The notes below the pieces were generated by a model. The model saw only the letters and a list, made by a program, of their open reading frames with translations, ran no database searches and was not told the origin of the DNA. From Capniomyces stellatus (Eukaryota; Kickxellomycota; Harpellomycetes; Harpellales; Legeriomycetaceae), in assembly GCA_001661515.1 (NCBI GenBank), contig LUVW01000025.1, forward strand, positions 236,297-300,296: 64,000 nucleotides of DNA. The letters are read 5' to 3'. Of this stretch, positions 46,980-58,396 are shown piece after piece. The position numbers and the translations under genes are program-made. Within the stretch, counting starts at the first letter, position 1. Each line of letters starts with the position of its first letter.

Positions 46980-47488
46980 TTTCATCTCCCTCCTTTCTTT
47001 TGACTTGTTTTGGTTTGTTTAACATTTTTACATTATATTTTCTTATCTAACCACCAACTCGGATTAACCCTCCCACCGTATCCCATTTATACAAATAAAG
47101 GGATCCATAACCATTTTTCTTTTACTTTTTACTAGCCTTACTTTTCTTTATATATCAAGCTTATTAAATATATATAAATAATTAATATTGCTGTTTGTTT
47201 GCTGGTGTTTTTTTTTTCTTCCCACCCTTTCTCCATGTTTCCTCACTTTGGGTTGTAGGATCCACTTTACAAAATTTTGAATATCTACGAGCATTTATAA
47301 CTCGAAACCAGGTTGGTCACTTTTTGGCTAAAGCTGCCAAAGTCTTGACACATTTACCTGTTCATGAATTTCGAAAGTTATCGAGTACTTCTTTTCAAAG
47401 TTTTCAACATTAAGGAGATGTGGTTAAAACAGAAACCACTATTTGCAAATTAACTAACAACAACAGGTCTCATTTCGTCATAAAATTG

Positions 47489-47522
47489 CAAAAACAAAAA
47501 CAAAAACAAAAACAAAAACAAC
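47489..47522. repeat. CAAAAA hexanucleotide repeat
   Basis: About five and a half perfect copies. Confidence 0.92.
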
Positions 47523-48515
47523 TTTTTCACTCAAAATGTTCTACAATAGAAAAATAAAGTTCTGTTATGAAATAAAATAACAAAATGGTCCATTGTAATT
47601 CTACGCAAAACCACTGTCCACTAACTGGTGTACATAATTATTGGGGCAATTATTATTAATTTTATAGATGTTGCTCAATTTATTAAATAACTAATATATC
47701 CAGATTTATAACAAAGATTTTAAATCTGGAAAAACTCCATTATTTTAAACCAAAAAGTTAAAACAAAGCAAAACAAATCGAAAATCTGCATTGTTTCCGT
47801 GTACATTACCAACACAATGAAATAATAGAAAACTCGAATTTTATTAATCTATAAAGAACAACTTTCTTTTCTTTTCCTGTTAACCTTGACTTTTAATAAT
47901 CCCAATTATAATAATTTATTGATACGCTATTAGGTCCCCTTATCTGCTTAAGAGGGCCGAATCTTGTCAATCAACAGCTTGTTAAGATGGAACAGGTTCT
48001 AGCAAAATACTTGAACAGTTCCAAATATTATTATTAAATGCAAAAAAACTTCCTTTTTCGTCCTTTTTCGCCCTTTTTCCGTTCTTTTTTTATTAAACCA
48101 AAGACCAGACTTAAGAGTATTCATTTAGTTCCTTGCAACTCAACGACTGAGACTGCAAATCTAGGAATTCAGGCCAAGGGATCCCAACCAACTTGGGTTG
48201 ATATACATCTAGCCAAAACAAACAACGTTTTAAGAAAAAGTCGACTTGCAAATGTTTATTTGTTTAATCATTTGCTTGTTCGTTACAGTAGCTATTAGTG
48301 TTGTCCTGGTAAGTGTTGTCATTAATTTGGTCGGATTTTTTTTTGCCGTTTAAGGCGAGAAATACTAATATGAGGAGATCAAAACAATGCCTTAAGAGAT
48401 TACTACTAATTATATTTCCTAACACTCGGCCAATGACCACGATTAGTTTGTCTTGACGAACTTGCTCATCAAGAGAAAAAACCTCTCAAATACAACGACA
48501 ATAAGGCTTAATCTC

Positions 48516-48606
48516 TAAAAAGTCTCCAAAGTCCCCAAAGTCTCCAAAGTCTCCAAAGTCTCCAAAAAGTCTCCAAAATCTTTAAAATCTTCAAAGTCTT
48601 CAAAGT
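48516..48606. repeat. 9-bp tandem repeat (aaagtctcc) with decay
   Basis: About five clean units followed by variants in which ctcc becomes cttc or ttta, suggesting ongoing expansion and decay. Confidence 0.88.
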
Positions 48607-48772
48607 ATAAATCGTAATTAGCTTTCATATAGTATATTTAATTGGGTGTTCTTGTGGTGCTACAGACTTTAATTAATCATAAATTAGGCTCGAAATAGCT
48701 GAAATTATCCGTTGCAAAGGCTTTTTTTTACTTTACGTTTGCAATTAGTATTTAAAATAGACTATTCCTTCA

Positions 48773-48997
48773 ATGTCAACAACCTCGAGTTTGGTGTTGG
48801 TAGTAATAATCATTTTGAATTGGGCTAAATTGAATGAAGCAAAACAAACTTTAATTGTTAATGGTTGCCACTTGCTGCGGTTCAGCTTCCACCATAGGCC
48901 ATTTGCTATTAATTATCATCATCTAGCGGAAGATGGTGCTTTGTCAAGTTGTTTGTATAATAGTGTCCTTGGCTACGGCTTCTTCTACCGAGTTTAA
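48773..48997 (+). CDS. Weak candidate for a small secreted peptide
   Basis: A 74-codon frame whose first 23 residues (MSTTSSLVLVVIIILNWAKL...) look like a signal peptide; the rest has two Cys and no recognised domain. It has no homologue I can name and lies in a gene-poor stretch, so it may be chance. Confidence 0.2.
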   Translation: MSTTSSLVLVVIIILNWAKLNEAKQTLIVNGCHLLRFSFHHRPFAINYHHLAEDGALSSCLYNSVLGYGFFYRV

Positions 48998-49483
48998 TTT
49001 AGTCGCTTTCAGTAATTTTGTCTTATCGCGAAATATTGCACAAATTCTACGGCATTATTACTTTAACAATCTGCCATATCACCAACATAAAAACTACAAT
49101 CTGAAAGCTCTTACTAACCTCTCATTGACAATGACAAACTTATGTTATAAATACTCGATATTAATACTGTTGATTCTATGGAACCAATCTGGGTTACCTA
49201 CCAATATGCTCAAGCAGCCCAATAACCAAAGTACAGTTTCCACTTTTTAATTTCCAGCTCGGTAATTATAACTCGGATGAATTTTTCAAAGTATAATAAC
49301 GGAACCAATTTAAAATATGGTATCATTAATAAAAAAAAAGGATATTCACCAATTACCTGGTAAATGCTTTTTTCCCAATGAAAAATTCCAAGAAATTGGG
49401 TCAGTTGCTTAATAAGTAATAGCACATCACCAAGCTCAGCATGCTTCAATGTTCAACACGAATAACGTGCAAATATCACATCT

Positions 49484-49532
49484 CACAGCTCACAGCTCAC
49501 AGCTTACATCTTACATCTTACATCTTACATTT
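49484..49532. repeat. 7-bp tandem repeat with a unit switch (cacagct to tacatct)
   Basis: Three copies of cacagct are followed without interruption by three of tacatct and a final tacattt; the period is 7 throughout. Confidence 0.92.
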
Positions 49533-49952
49533 CGCAACCAACAACTAACATCTCATAACTATATTTAAATTATCCGAGGTTGTGGTATTGGTTTGTCAAG
49601 CCTAAATATATGATCGGCAATCTCGAAATAACGAAAGTCTTGTAGTCAAGCCAAACTAGGAGCATTTGATTTGAGTTGTAGTGTGTCTCAATGTTTCAAC
49701 TTTACCAAACAATAAAGTTGCAAAAAATTCCATCTCTTTCGTTACTAAAAATCAAACAAGATGTAATGTGGCATTGCAAAAGCTTTCTATAAAGAGCCAA
49801 GTTTTATCCAAGCCAGGATTGTCCATTAATTGCTCCAATATTCTTTTATTAACAAAATAATTATATATATATATATATATACCTTAAACTATACATACAT
49901 TCAAACACATAACGTGTCTAGTAAGTTTACAAGAACGTACTTTATAAATACA

Positions 49953-51941
49953 ATGAAGACAAATATTTCCAACTACATGCCAGGGGCGGCAGATATTCTC
50001 GGAGAAACAAAACCACTTACCAGCAGATGCCATAGTGGGACCGAGCTGTCTGATGCTGTAGAAGGTATCAACAATGTCAATGAGTCATTTGAGGCTGCAA
50101 TGGATAAATTTGGCGAGAATCACAGCATTATTGGATATAGACCTGTGCTTGATAAAAGCGGAAATGTGGGGCCATACAAGTGGTATACATACCGCGAGTT
50201 CCACACAAGGTACACCAACTTTGCAGCTGGATTGTTGCATATTGGTGTCCAAAACAACTCCCATTTGGGGTTATTCTCAAAAAACAGGCCCGAGTGGCTC
50301 CTTGCTGAGTTTGCATCGCTTGCAATTGACACCGTGCCAGTTCCTCTATACGATACACTTGGAGAGGAGGCAGTTAGGCATATTGTGAACGAGGCAAACC
50401 TTGAGACTATTGTTTGCACTGGCGACAGAGCCAGTTACCTGTTGAGTCTGATTGACGGATCCAAAGATGTGTTGAAGATTGTTATTGTTATGGACGAGAT
50501 TTCGGACAGCTTGAGGCAGTCCGCTGAGGATTCTGGAGTTGATCTGTGGCCATTTGAAGATGTTGTAGGTTTGGGCGAACAAAACCCATCCAGTTACAAA
50601 TCTAAAGCTGGTCTAGAGTCCACTGTTACAATCTGCTACACCAGCGGGACAACAGGCGTTCCTAAAGGAGTTGTCACCTCGCAGAGAAACCTTTTGTGCC
50701 AGGCTGAGGCATTCAAGCTAATGATGAAAAAAGGCGACATAATTAGTCTTGGGGTAGAGGATTCATACCTTTCCTTTTTGCCACTTGCCCACATTTTAGA
50801 GCGATTCGTTACGCACATGTTGATATCAATTGGTTGTTCAATCGCCTATTCCCGAGGAGACATAGCCAAGCTCATAAACGACGTAGCTGACTTGAAGCCC
50901 ACACTGTTTATAGGAGCTCCTCGCGTGTTTAGCAGAATTAGAGACAAAATCTTGATTGAAGTTGAAAAGAAAGGCGCAGTGGTGTCCAACTTGTTTAACT
51001 ATGCTTACCAAGCCAAAAAAGTCAACCTTCCCAAGGGCATCACCAACCACTGGATCTGGGATAGAGTGGTGTTTGATGCGATTAGCCAGAAACTAGGAGG
51101 GAGAATCAAGGTGTTTATGTCGGGATCCGCCCCAATTTCAGGCGAGGTTTTGGACTTTTTAAGCATCTGCTTCAATGCACAGGTCGTTGAAGGCTATGGT
51201 AGCACTGAGACCGGAGGTGCTTGCAGCGCCACCCCTGGGATAGATTTTGTCTCGGAAAATGTTGGTGGACCTTTCCCAAGCTCAATAATCAAGCTCGTTG
51301 ACGTCCCTGAGCTCGGATACCTGACCACCGACAAGCCATTCCCCAGAGGCGAAATTTTAGTCAAAGGCAACTCAGTCTCCAGTGGTTACTATAAACAGTC
51401 CGAGAAGACTGCTGAGGTGTTTACAAAAGATGGCTGGTTCCATACAGGTGATATCGGAGAGTTTGGCGCTAAGCTCCGTATCAAAATCATTGACCGCAAG
51501 AAGAACCTGTTCAAGCTGTCCCAAGGCGAGTATGTCTCGCCCGAACGTGTCGAAAATGTGTATTCAGACCATCCCGGTGTTGCACAGTCATTTGTACATG
51601 GCGTGTCATTGATGTCCTACTTGGTTGCCGTTATTGTCCCTGAACAATATTCATTCCTGCAAATGCTCAAGAAAAACAATGTTGACTGCAACCCATCATT
51701 GCCCTTTGAACAAATCATCAAGCTTGATAACGTTCGCAAAGCCACTGTCAAGGAGCTCAGTGTGTTTGGCAAGTCCATGGGCCTCAAGGGGTTCGAGTGC
51801 GTCAAGAACGTCTACCTGGAATCTAACCCATTCGAGGTAGGTCCATTGCTGTCACCAACACAGAAGCTGAAGCGTAACGAGGCTAAAGAACATTACTCTG
51901 ATGTTTTGGACTCCCTATACAAGGAGACAGGAGACATTTAA
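49953..51941 (+). CDS. Long-chain acyl-CoA synthetase C, intronless
   Basis: A single exon of 662 residues, the same length as B. I chose the ATG at 49953 (MKTNISNYMPGAADILGETK) because it aligns with the start of the paralogues; the frame is open further upstream, but that part is low-complexity Tyr/Ile encoded by a TA repeat. Core motifs: YTSGTTGVPKGVV, LPLAHILERF, GYGSTETGGACSA, DGWFHTGDIGEF and DRKKNLFKLSQGEYVSPERV. The four introns present in A and B are all absent. Stretches near 51290-51360 are almost identical at DNA level to B (46330-46400), whereas other parts differ freely. It ends KETGDI, without a peroxisomal signal. Confidence 0.94.
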   Translation: MKTNISNYMPGAADILGETKPLTSRCHSGTELSDAVEGINNVNESFEAAMDKFGENHSIIGYRPVLDKSGNVGPYKWYTYREFHTRYTNFAAGLLHIGVQNNSHLGLFSKNRPEWLLAEFASLAIDTVPVPLYDTLGEEAVRHIVNEANLETIVCTGDRASYLLSLIDGSKDVLKIVIVMDEISDSLRQSAEDSGVDLWPFEDVVGLGEQNPSSYKSKAGLESTVTICYTSGTTGVPKGVVTSQRNLLCQAEAFKLMMKKGDIISLGVEDSYLSFLPLAHILERFVTHMLISIGCSIAYSRGDIAKLINDVADLKPTLFIGAPRVFSRIRDKILIEVEKKGAVVSNLFNYAYQAKKVNLPKGITNHWIWDRVVFDAISQKLGGRIKVFMSGSAPISGEVLDFLSICFNAQVVEGYGSTETGGACSATPGIDFVSENVGGPFPSSIIKLVDVPELGYLTTDKPFPRGEILVKGNSVSSGYYKQSEKTAEVFTKDGWFHTGDIGEFGAKLRIKIIDRKKNLFKLSQGEYVSPERVENVYSDHPGVAQSFVHGVSLMSYLVAVIVPEQYSFLQMLKKNNVDCNPSLPFEQIIKLDNVRKATVKELSVFGKSMGLKGFECVKNVYLESNPFEVGPLLSPTQKLKRNEAKEHYSDVLDSLYKETGDI

Positions 51942-52538
51942 CTTTTAGTTTTGTACAATTCCAAATACCTACTTTTTTTATTGTTATTGAACCAATACCT
52001 AGTTCTTTATATTTGCTTTAAACTAAACAATTTACTTTCAAATCATCGCCCAAAAACATTGCTATATATAATTTGGTAGACTGTCTTTAATCAGTTAAGA
52101 TTGCTTGCTGAGTGAGTTACTGGGTCAAACTGATATTGAATCTCATTACAAAAAGCAAATACCAACTTAACAATAATAATAGTAGCAGTCAATCCTTTTT
52201 TATATAAAAAAATAGAGTTTGTGTTTATTTAGAAATTGTAAATAATATTAGCGAATAGCAAACACAGTAAATCGTAAAATCGAGTCATTTCACAAAACTA
52301 CTCGACTCGAGTTAAAACAATGAGGAACTTTTAACTAGAGTCTAAACTAAAAAGTTTAGCTATTACCAGCGCTTTTACAAACATTTCGCCAATTTCGTCA
52401 ATAAAAATATAAAAAAACCTAAAAGCACCAGTAGCTTTTAACTGTAGCACTACACAGTTTGCCGTTTATACCAAAGCTGTCTGTTCCGATACATGGAAAC
52501 GATTTAAATACCAAAGTCTCAAGATAAATCCAACAAGG
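51942..52538. other. Intergenic
   Basis: AT-rich region between acyl-CoA synthetase C and the HAUS2-like gene. No gene is seen. Confidence 0.55.
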
Positions 52539-53749
52539 ATGTACGAAACCGAGGAGTCAAATGGCAACAGACACATGCAAGCAAGTTACGAGAATTCCTT
52601 CAAATCGCAACCTAATGCATCAATGAATGTTTTGCAGAACATAAAAAGCGTAGATATCGCAGAGCTCTCAGGCATGAGCTCGGTCAAGGTAACTTTTTTT
52701 TTGCTGAAATCTACTCTGTCTTTTCATACTCCAGCCTGTCCTGCATTATTTCTACTGCTAAGCAAGTAAAATAATCAAACTAACTTTAGGAATTTATATA
52801 AATCTGGCTTACCAACTTTAAAAAACTGTTTAATGGTTTAGGATATATCAGTGTTGCCACAAAGCACGCGTTCAGAACACGCAAAGGCCTTTGTAGATAA
52901 TATAAATTCAAGAATTGCTAGTCAACTTGATTCCATTAATGTATGATTCTCTATTTTTTTAAATACACTTTTATTTCTATGATTTATTTTTATTCTAACC
53001 CGTGTATAATTTTGTTTTTTATTATTGAAATAACCGTGTTTAAATCTGATTACATAGAAGAGATATGCAAGCGAGAACGAACTAGAATACTCAAAGTACG
53101 GCGACATTCTGGATTCAGATAGTATAAAACAGAAATTCTTGGAAATCAAAAGATTTTCTGAGCATTTAAAAGCTGTACTGAACGACTGGCACTTCTTGGT
53201 AGCCAAATCTAAGGAAGTTGTATTAGAGGATCATATAATACTGTCAAGGAAGTTCCACAGGTACATTTTAACCGAATCTATAAACGCTAAAGGAACTTTT
53301 ACTTGTCGATTTTAAAAATTTGTGCAATATTCTCTTACTTGCTTTATTAACACACAATATTTAATAGCGAATTTATATCGCTGATTGAAATCCTGGTTGG
53401 GTTGATCAATAACACTGATGAGATATTTGAAGCGCAACGATTTTTGGCAAATTACGAGTTTAATTCTCAGGCTGAGGTACATATACACAAACAGCATACT
53501 ATATTTTTGTCAGTACTAGTGCATCAACGCATCATTCACTATAACTTGTCAAGTGTAACGCACCATTTACTACATTTTAGCTTTTATTAAATCTGCCTTT
53601 AGGCTCAAAGACTCAAAGATGCTTCACACGCAGAGGCCAGGATTTCTAGGTTTGCGCATATAGTTGAGCAGGTTATAGGACATGTTGGTGGTTCAAGTGA
53701 CCAAAAAGAGCTAGTTAATTTGATCAACGACCTTGTTATTTCGCTATAA
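52539..53749 (+). CDS. Coiled-coil protein, possibly augmin subunit HAUS2
   Basis: Five exons: 52539-52688, 52842-52940, 53058-53260, 53368-53476 and 53603-53749; all phases agree; 235 residues. After a polar N-terminus it is almost entirely helical. The block FSEHLKAVLNDWHFLVAKSK followed by RKFHRSEFISLIEILVGLIN parallels human HAUS2 in order and spacing (N-H-L-E-A-V-L-K-E-K-R-S-L, then Y-H-R-Y-M-V-H-L-L-E-L-A-V-T-F-I). The length also equals the 235 residues I recall for human HAUS2. Augmin binds spindle microtubules and recruits gamma-tubulin for branching nucleation. Coiled coils give misleading resemblance, so the exon structure is firm but the family is tentative. Confidence 0.6.
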
Positions 53750-53880
53750 TCCAACTATCATTTATATTGATATTGTTGGATATGTTTATTTATTTATCTG
53801 TCTAGTTTTAATTGTATATTTGCCCATATTCAAATTGTATATTTAACCGCTGTTTGACGCTGTTTGAACATTCTTTTTAA

Positions 53881-53943
53881 ATGAGCAAGTGAGGACTTTA
53901 AATGAGCAAGTGAGGACTCTAAATAAGCAAGTGAGGACTTTAA
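53881..53943. repeat. 21-bp tandem repeat, three copies
   Basis: The unit atgagcaagtgaggacttta(a) starts at 53881, 53902 and 53923; the third copy has one change at the start and the second has one near the end. Confidence 0.93.
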
Positions 53944-54926
53944 ATGGAAAGGTAGAAGCAACTGCACAAATATCTAGCACCCAAACTGTTTGCGCCCCAT
54001 CATGAAAAAAAACGCAGCCTTGGCTTTAAAGCTTCGATTACGCAATGCCCAAAAGAGTTGATCAAAGTGAGCCAGTATACCAAATTAAAGTAAAATAGGC
54101 TAAAAGCGCTAAAAAAAATAACAGCATAATTACAAAAAGGACAAAACTGTAACACTGTTGCATTTACACCAGCTGGCAGTCGACTTTTTATTAGTCAAAA
54201 CTCCCAGGCTGAACCAATAAACAAATAAAAAGTCCCATAAGCTGCATTAAATTAGTTGGCTTATTTTTTTGGCGCTATTTTTGATATATAAATAACCAGT
54301 AGAATTAAAAAAAGAAGGGGTTTTTTTTAATTACTATGGGACCAAGGAGTTGTGGAAAGAGTTGGATGATTTTCTTCTTTTTTGTTTATCTTTTGGATTC
54401 AGTGGAGTAGGAGAGCTGGTTGGCAATCCTCTCGACAAGGATGGATAAAATAAAATTGATTAATCTTGTTTATTTATCTTAATAAACGCTTCCTTTTCTT
54501 CTCACTTTTACGTTTCTACGTTTTCTCCTCCCTACTAGTACACCACAAACTCTGGTTTGTGAATTTTGAGATGTTTGGAGAGACAAAGGGGGATTTGATT
54601 CCACTACTAATACTCGCTGGGCCTTGTTTATTTATATCTAATTAAATGGCCCAGTTGCGTGCAAATTACCCTTTTCTCTGCTCCCCTTGCGTTTCTTAAT
54701 TTTTAACTTGGAGATCATGTTTATGTTTGGGATAATTACATCGCTTTACTTTCATTAGTACTGGCTTTATAGTGGGTTCTGGTGCGATAGAGAATAGGGA
54801 ACTTTGTTTAGTTGAGGCCAAAGATTAATCAGTTAGTTCCCTCCTTTATCTTCATTTGGAATTCATTAAATCGTCCTTTTTACTCTTGATTGTTTGGCGA
54901 ATCCCGCTCGATGATAACGATCTCAA

Positions 54927-54964
54927 CCCCCCCCCCCCCCCNNNNNNNNCCCCCCCCCCCCCCC
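54927..54964. other. Poly-C tract containing an assembly gap
   Basis: C15, eight N, then C15. The true length of the homopolymer is unknown. Confidence 0.95.
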
Positions 54965-55188
54965 ATTTTTTTTAATTAAAGTAAAAATATAATAAACGGG
55001 CACCATCCACTTGTTGCTTGGTTAACAAAAAATACACCCGGATATGTCGAGTATTTTCTGATGTAGTACAGTTGTAGTTGGTATTTTAATGAAAGTAAAG
55101 AGCTAAAGTTGCTAGAATGCAAACAAAAAGTACAAGAAAATATAAATGTTAAAAAAAAAACAAGATTTGCAGAAAATGTAGAGTATTT

Positions 55189-58100
55189 TTATATGGTAGA
55201 GGAATCGGTGTTTTTAATGTTGAGTACCACTGAGCTGGTCAGACCAGAGTTTAACAAATCGTCAATTCTAGAAATGGCGCCGTTCTTTTGGATAAATTCG
55301 CGAATTAACGAGGCACGTTTCTTTCCAACGCCATTCAGCTTAACAAGCACTTTTTCGTTCGAATTGTTTATAATGTGTAAAAGGTCAGCTTCAGGCATTA
55401 ACGAGCCATTTATCAACTTTTGTGCCGAATCAGGAATTATTATAACCGAATGGCTTGCAGATTTGTTGGGAGACTCTTGGACGGAGACAGCATTTGAGCT
55501 AGAGTCTAATTTGTGCTTGTATTTAGAGTTGGATTTGGAGTCTGACTCTGAGTCAGACTCAGAACTATATGATATCACTTTAGCTCTTTTTTGGCTTTTT
55601 TCTTTAGTGTTGGTGTTTTCGTTGTGTATGAGCTGGTTATTGCCTTTGCTATTGTCCTGGCTATCTAGTTTGACGCTGTTAAGAGCACTGGACCTGCCAG
55701 ATAGTTTGCTAAATAGCGAAGATGCAGAGTACTTTCCCAACAAGCTGGATGGGTTTTCAAACATTGGGTTTGATATTCTTTTTTCTTGTCTGTCTTTTCT
55801 CTCTTTTTCTTTATCCTTTTCCTTTTCTTTATCCTTTTCCTTTTCCAGGTGGCTAAGCTGTAGCATTGACCTTTGAAATCCAGTGCTTTTGTTGCTGCTG
55901 CTACAGGTAGTTGATATCGAGTTCATGGCAGGCTTTAACTGGTCTTCCCGATACCTATCGCTAAGTAAAAAACTTCCAACTGGCTTTTGTTTTGAGGTGC
56001 TTCTTAAAACCATCGGGTTTCCTGGGACAGCATCACCATATGCATTCCTATTTTCAGCACCAGCAGTTTTGTAGGGCCTGTTTACTGGTCTCCTGGCTAA
56101 TTTAGCATCACTGGGCGACTCTAGCTGGAAAACGTGGCTTTTGTGCATTAGCACCTTTTCGTTTGGAGAATTCATGGCTAGCGGATCTGCCAACCCGGTG
56201 TCATTCGCGCTGCTCTCAGCTGTTTTAGCTGCATGGCTGATCTGTCTTTCGCTTATCCCACCGCTAATCTGTGGCTGGGATTGCAGCTTTAGTTTGAGCT
56301 TCAGCTTCGCGATATGGTTGTTCAGCTGAACCAGGGTTTTGTCGTACTGAGCTGCCTTTTCATACCTTTTTAAAGCGTCTTTTATGTTTCCACTTCGCTC
56401 CAGTGACTTTCCTTTTGTAATATACGCCTGGCATGTTTTAAGTTTGGTTGTAGGCGAGATAATATCCAGAATGTCAATATCCATTTCCTCAATACCAGCC
56501 TGTTTCTCCTTTTCTCCTTCAAGAGCACCATCCTTGCTACCATTACCACTATACACCAACGTTTTTTCCATCAAACTTTTCTCTAGCAAGCCCAGTCGTT
56601 GGTCAATCAGCATCTTCATATTCTCATTATCTTCTCCCAATTTTTGCATCTTTTGCTCCACCATCCTCTTTACAGATAAGATAGACTCGCTATTTTCCCG
56701 ATAACTGCTTTTATTATCACAAGTCACGTAATCTGTATTTGCATGTGTATTTGCATGTGTATCTACACGTGTATTTTCATCGGATCGACTGTTCTTCCTA
56801 TCAGTCTGGATTCCTTGCTTGCTGGTGCTACCGTTGTTGCTGTCGCTCTTGCTGTAGTTGCAGGTCGCGTTGCCATGGCTTTCGCTGTTGCTTCCAACGC
56901 TGTGTATACTACTTGTCGATGTTCTGTTTTTCTTATTTGCTACTCTAATGCTGCTTTCTTCGGGTCTTCTGGATGCTACGGTCTCGTCACTGAACCGCTT
57001 TCTTTTCGCACCAAAACCTGTTGCACCATTTTGTGCTGATGGCTTTGGTCCCATTTTATCCACTACAGGGTCTAGATTCACCACCTCCCTCGCCTTTGTT
57101 GCATAGCTCAGAGTCTTGTGTGTATCTGGCAAAAACTTTTCACCCGGCGAAACGTTTACTATCATCAGGCTCTTACACCCTCCTCCCAGCGAGTCCTGTA
57201 GAATCCTTGTCATTTTCGAGTCTCTGTATGGAATTCGCTTCTAAAATTTCAGGTCAGATGTTTAGTCTCCAAATCACCGATTCCCAGACTCTGGTTTTAA
57301 AAATACCACAGTGTATATTTAAACTTGCTCTTACCGCGCCCGAATTCAACGCTTCAATCACTTTTCCCAAAACAAACAAGCTTTGGTTTATCGCCACGCT
57401 TTCCTTCATTCTTTCTCTGTTGTTTTCTGTGCGCCGGTTGTCTTCACTTCCTGCTAAATCAATCAGATTCAGTCGCCCTACTGTTCTGTTCCCATCTACC
57501 ATGCTCCCCGGACTTATACCTTCACCCTCCCACGAGATTCGCAAAGTCAACACTGCGTGCGACCTTGAAGAGTTTGCGTTTAAGTTTGTTGACGCTGTTC
57601 GTCGTTTTTTGACCACTGTCGAGTATATTTCGTTAAACTGCTCGAGTGTATCCAAACGTTGTTCTTTTAGTCCTGCTATAAATGTTTTTCGATTCGAATC
57701 CTCTCTTATCAGCAGCCCTGGCCCACTGTTCTTATTTCGAAGTAAGTCGTATACATTTTCCAGAAACACTTCATAGTACGACATCACTATTTCATACTGC
57801 CTTCCATCCCGCTTTTTGTGCATAAAGACTTGGCTCAAGGCTCTTGGAATTATTCCCGGCTGACTTTCGTCTCCCTGCATCGTGTGCGTCTTGCCTGACC
57901 CTGTGATTCCATAGCAGAATACTGTTGCACTCTATATTTCCACACGATAGCTTGAATTTACAATTTTGGCCATATTAAATACGCTTTTCAACAGCAACAA
58001 TTGAAAGTATGTTTTACCTGCCCAAGAAACACCGATTCCACCAAACTACTTATTCTTGGGTGATATATTTCCTCTTGTTTGCTACCAGGCCCAAAACATT

Positions 58101-58396
58101 CATCAAATCTATATACATACATGTACATGCATTCTAGGCAATTAATATCTTTTCTCGCTCACTTGGTTCAAATTATCTGAAAGTTATCCGTTTGACTTTG
58201 TTATCCGCCTTTTCACGTCATGCTATATAAAGCCAACTGACACTTACAGAAAGTTTACCGACTTTGAATGGTCTCTGTAACTCTTTACTTTTATGGTGTA
58301 TTTTCCCTCTGTATTGATGGCATTATCCTCGGTTTCAAGACCCGAAAACGGACGCACTCTACACAGCACTCTAACTTTGTTGCCAAAATCACACAT
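55189..58396 (-). CDS. Kinesin-10 (KIF22/Kid-like chromokinesin) with C-terminal helix-hairpin-helix
   Basis: Four exons in transcript order: 58248-58396, 58018-58108, 57335-57931 and 55189-57240; phases 2, 0, 0; 962 residues. The motor is N-terminal: NKVRVLCRVRPF, FLFDECFGPGSKQEEIY, P-loop GITGSGKTHT (K94), NANSSRSH (about 200-205), LIDLAGSE (about 237-243) and KRIPYRDSKMTRILQDSLGG. After the neck comes a long polar tail with an EKEKDKEKEKDK stretch. The final ~65 residues (VKLNGVGKKRASLIREFIQK) form the helix-hairpin-helix DNA-binding motif that marks kinesin-10. KIF22 binds chromosome arms and pushes them toward the spindle equator. The start (MCDFGNKVRV) is the first ATG in frame and gives a very short leader before the motor. 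Confidence 0.88.

Larger units (their letters stand above)
46980..49952. other. Long gene-poor stretch (3 kb) with several short tandem repeats
   Basis: AT-rich, with three separate tandem repeats of 6, 9 and 7 bp and one weak candidate for a small secreted protein (48773-48997). The last part holds the promoter of acyl-CoA synthetase C, including a TA dinucleotide run at 49861-49880. Confidence 0.5.
53750..55188. other. Intergenic with tandem repeat and poly-C gap
   Basis: The 3' flanks of two convergent genes. It contains a 21-bp repeat (53881-53943) and a C tract with eight N (54942-54949). AT-rich elsewhere, with no gene seen. Confidence 0.6.

Noticed and set aside
49830..49952. Upstream extension of acyl-CoA synthetase C
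   Set aside because: The extra 41 codons come from a TA repeat and low-complexity DNA; the ATG at 49953 aligns with the paralogues.
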